The translations under genes were made by a program, and so were the position numbers. Source: Methanobrevibacter sp. (lineage in GTDB: Archaea > Methanobacteriota > Methanobacteria > Methanobacteriales > Methanobacteriaceae). Taken from it: DNA of 64,000 nucleotides. The stretch covers positions 5,775-69,774 of the forward strand of contig JAGCBE010000347.1 of the NCBI GenBank assembly GCA_017652345.1, given 5' to 3'. Under the pieces are notes generated by a model. The model made no database searches. It saw nothing but the letters and a program-made list of their open reading frames with translations, and was not told the origin of the DNA. Numbering within the stretch: the first letter of the stretch is position 1; each line of letters begins with the position of its first letter. Below are positions 62,712 to 64,000 of the stretch, in pieces.

Positions 62712-62961
62712 ACAATTACAAGGTGAGAGATAACAGACCGAGAGGCTGAAAACAACCCCTTAAAAAAGTTAAAAAAAGTGCTTGACTTTTAAAATAAAAA
62801 GTGCTATAATAAATATAGAAAATGAATAAGGAAATCGGTCATCAGCCAACAGTACTGAAAATTTTCTAAAAAAATTAAAAAAGTGCTTGACAAACACTTA
62901 AAAATTTGTTATAATAAAATTGTAAAAAATAAAAAAATTCAAAGAAAGAGGTGTATGTATT
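62712..62961 (+). promoter_or_regulatory. Gene-free stretch with two further tandem promoters
   Basis: Between the module 5 promoter and the next gene no frame longer than about 15 codons has a ribosome site. It contains promoters TTGACT-17-TATAAT (62782-62810) and TTGACA-17-TATAAT (62887-62915), each in an AAAAAGTGCTTGAC context, so three promoters stack in front of one gene. CAGCCAACAGTACTGAAA (about 62843-62860) repeats the leader motif seen near 60056. Confidence 0.75.
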
Positions 62962-63279
62962 ATGACAAGACGTGACGTATTTACAAAGGCAATGGAGATG
63001 TTTGCTGAGGGTTCCGAAGAGCGTGAGGTAATGGCTAAGGCTATCGCTCAGCTTGATAAGAAGTCTAGCAAGCCAACTAAGGCTCAGCTTGAGAATGAGG
63101 GCTATAAGGCTCAGATAGTTGAATATTTGGGCACAGAGCCACAGACTGCCCGTGAAATTGCAGAGGGTGTTGGACTCTCTACAAACAAGGTAGCCGCTCT
63201 TCTTAGAGCTATCGAGGGTATCGAGAAGATACCTGGAGAGAAGTCTAAGGACGCTCCAAAGTATCGCAAGGCTGAGTAG
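62962..63279 (+). CDS. Small winged-helix DNA-binding protein
   Basis: The 105-residue product has KPTKAQLENEGYKAQIVEYL followed by a helix-turn-helix (AREIAEGVGLSTNKVAALLR) and a wing ending in PKYRKAE. I recall this type as an abundant small DNA-binding protein of clostridial phages. The codon use (GCT, AAG, GAG, CTT) is strikingly optimised compared with its neighbours, and three tandem promoters precede it, both pointing to high expression. It is a candidate regulator for the boxes and arrays in this arm. Confidence 0.75.
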   Translation: MTRRDVFTKAMEMFAEGSEEREVMAKAIAQLDKKSSKPTKAQLENEGYKAQIVEYLGTEPQTAREIAEGVGLSTNKVAALLRAIEGIEKIPGEKSKDAPKYRKAE

Positions 63280-63293
63280 TCTTGCGAGGGTAC

Positions 63294-63320
63294 TCCCCCT
63301 AGTCAATGGGGCTAGGGGGA
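63294..63320 (+). promoter_or_regulatory. Hairpin after the winged-helix gene
   Basis: TCCCCCTAG/CTAGGGGGA (63294-63302 with 63312-63320), a perfect 9-bp stem followed by AT-rich DNA rather than a T-run. It may protect the mRNA end or separate it from the tRNA-like RNA. Confidence 0.6.
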
Positions 63321-63335
63321 TAAAATAAATAATAT

Positions 63336-63441
63336 GGGGATATAGGTTAACAGGGAAGACCGTTCTGTTATTAGGGTTTAACACAAGCCATGGATTTGTT
63401 AAAACTGAGGAAAAGTGTTGGTTCAAACCCAACTATCTCCA
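63336..63441 (+). ncRNA. tRNA-like RNA with abnormal anticodon region
   Basis: It has a tRNA acceptor (GGGGATA with TATCTCC, one wobble, discriminator A), a 4-bp D-arm (GGTT/GACC, loop AACAGGGAA) and a textbook T-arm (GTTGG-TTCAAAC-CCAAC). Between D- and T-arms are 55 nt instead of about 22-40. They hold no standard 5-bp/7-nt anticodon arm at the usual place, but a 7-bp stem TTTAACA/TGTTAAA and a stem competing with the D-arm (TAACAG/CTGTTA). CCA is not encoded. It could be a tRNA mimic, a decoy or a decaying tRNA. Confidence 0.55.
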
Positions 63442-63477
63442 CTCAACAAGAAAAAAATTGAAATCCTCCTTTCCTAA

Positions 63478-63515
63478 GGGCACTTTCTAAAAAAGGAAGT
63501 GCCCTCCTCCTTTTT
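63478..63515 (+). terminator. Terminator after the tRNA-like RNA
   Basis: GGGCACTTTC/GGAAGTGCCC (63478-63487 with 63495-63504, one wobble), then TCCTCC and a T-run. The 17-mer just before it (63461-63477) is identical to that after tRNA-Lys. Confidence 0.88.
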
Positions 63516-63586
63516 ACAAAGAACATTGGTTTACATAACTCGGCGCCGGCGCCCTTGTGCACTTTGAACAACCGCTCCCACATAAT

Positions 63587-63632
63587 TTTGTGCATTTTGT
63601 ACATTGACTTTTCTTTTGTTATCTGTTATACT
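63587..63632 (+). promoter_or_regulatory. Module 6: TTTGTGCA box, then promoter
   Basis: TTTGTGCA (63587-63594), 9 nt, TTGACT (63604-63609), 17 bp, TATACT (63627-63632). No clear divergent promoter here; a GGCGCC palindrome pair lies at 63542-63553. Confidence 0.78.
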
Positions 63633-63664
63633 TAATGTAACAAAAGGAAAGGAGATTAAAGCTT

Positions 63665-63865
63665 ATGTATACTTGGGAAATTAAAAATTGGTTAAAAGCA
63701 AACAATAATACGTTTATGAGCGCAAATCTCTTCTTTGAAATGATGGAGAACAGCCCTCAAGTTGTAAACATCAAACTAGGTCAGGTTTTTGAGCACACCT
63801 TTGAAATGTATATTTCAAGTAATGATGGACTTAATACAAAAGTATTAGTTGTAAAAAACGTATAG
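63665..63865 (+). CDS. Small early protein, 66 residues
   Basis: MYTWEIKNWLKANNNTFMSA, then a beta-rich half (IKLGQVFEHTFEMYISSND). Proteins beginning MYTWEIKN occur in several Firmicutes phages, as far as I recall, without known function. Ribosome site GGAAAGGAG. Driven by module 6. Confidence 0.7.
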   Translation: MYTWEIKNWLKANNNTFMSANLFFEMMENSPQVVNIKLGQVFEHTFEMYISSNDGLNTKVLVVKNV

Positions 63866-63872
63866 AAAGTGC

Positions 63873-63901
63873 TTGACAAAGCACTTTCTGTATGATATAA
63901 T
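63873..63901 (+). promoter_or_regulatory. Promoter of the last gene, nested in a stem
   Basis: TTGACA (63873-63878), 17 bp, TATAAT (63896-63901). AGAAAGTGCTT/AAGCACTTTCT surrounds the -35 box. Confidence 0.85.
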
Positions 63902-63934
63902 AAATACAGAACAAAGGAAAGAGAGGTACTCAAA

Positions 63935-64000
63935 ATGAAGAAATTTTTTAAAATCGAAGAACCATTCAGACTTGAATATAATGATATTAGAGCACTTATC
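63935..64000 (+). CDS. Start of a small early protein (cut by window edge)
   Basis: 22 codons are visible (MKKFFKIEEPFRLEYNDIRA...), preceded by GAGAGG. The beginning resembles small membrane proteins of gut phages that start with an E-E-P and D-I-R-A-L pattern, but the body lies outside the window. Confidence 0.6.
   Translation, partial: MKKFFKIEEPFRLEYNDIRALI

Noticed and set aside
62875..63432. A 185-codon frame on the - strand opposite the winged-helix gene
   Set aside because: It mirrors the codon-biased + gene and its promoters, and crosses the tRNA-like RNA; no ribosome site.

Overview
The window is a contiguous piece of a large, strongly AT-rich, tailed double-stranded DNA phage genome. 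The long tape-measure gene and a single tail-tube protein, with no sheath recognised, point to a siphovirus-like particle. The low GC, very strong Shine-Dalgarno sites, TTGACA-17-TATAAT promoters and a phage-encoded oxygen-sensitive (class III) ribonucleotide reductase suggest an anaerobic Firmicutes host of the gut clostridia type. I see no integrase, lysogeny repressor, rRNA or host gene, and no recognisable endolysin, so the genome continues beyond both edges.

Region 1 (1-19.05 kb, + strand) is replication and nucleotide metabolism: the tail of a RecA/Sak4-like ATPase, a DnaB-type helicase, a DnaG-type primase, a RecJ-like DHH exonuclease, a RecD/Dda-like helicase, a DnaE-type polymerase III alpha subunit, a GMK-like nucleotide kinase, a glutaredoxin, anaerobic NrdD with an odd NrdG-like partner, dUTPase, a family-2 glycosyltransferase and a RuvC-like resolvase. 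Most genes overlap by a few bases, as in a coupled operon, with a few internal consensus promoters and terminators. A shared terminator hairpin at about 19.06 kb separates this arm from the convergent virion genes.

Region 2 (19.08-56.3 kb, - strand, read right to left) is the virion module: two zinc-ribbon proteins and the large terminase, portal, protease/scaffold, a likely decoration protein, major capsid protein, connector/neck proteins, tail terminator, major tail protein, a 490-residue protein of unknown role, a tail assembly chaperone behind an elaborate structured leader, a 2866-residue tape measure, a 2291-residue tail/fibre protein, two small proteins (one membrane-anchored) and two baseplate-type proteins. 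A nuclease-like gene sits between terminase and portal.

Region 3 (56.3-64 kb, + strand) starts at a divergent promoter pair and opens with a macro-domain (ADP-ribose) protein. An 860-base non-coding stretch carries long hairpins, a 20-bp-phased array of GTTA/TAAC half-sites and an A+T-rich repeat tract, and is a candidate replication origin or partition site. Then comes a dense series of very small genes, nearly each with its own perfect-spacing promoter, mixed with a tRNA-Lys, a tRNA-like RNA, at least two structured non-coding transcripts, and repeated regulatory modules. In each module a conserved TTTGTGCA box lies exactly 9 nt upstream of a + promoter, usually facing a divergent - strand promoter that fires into a GC-rich hairpin. 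This modular layout is the least explained and most interesting part of the window.
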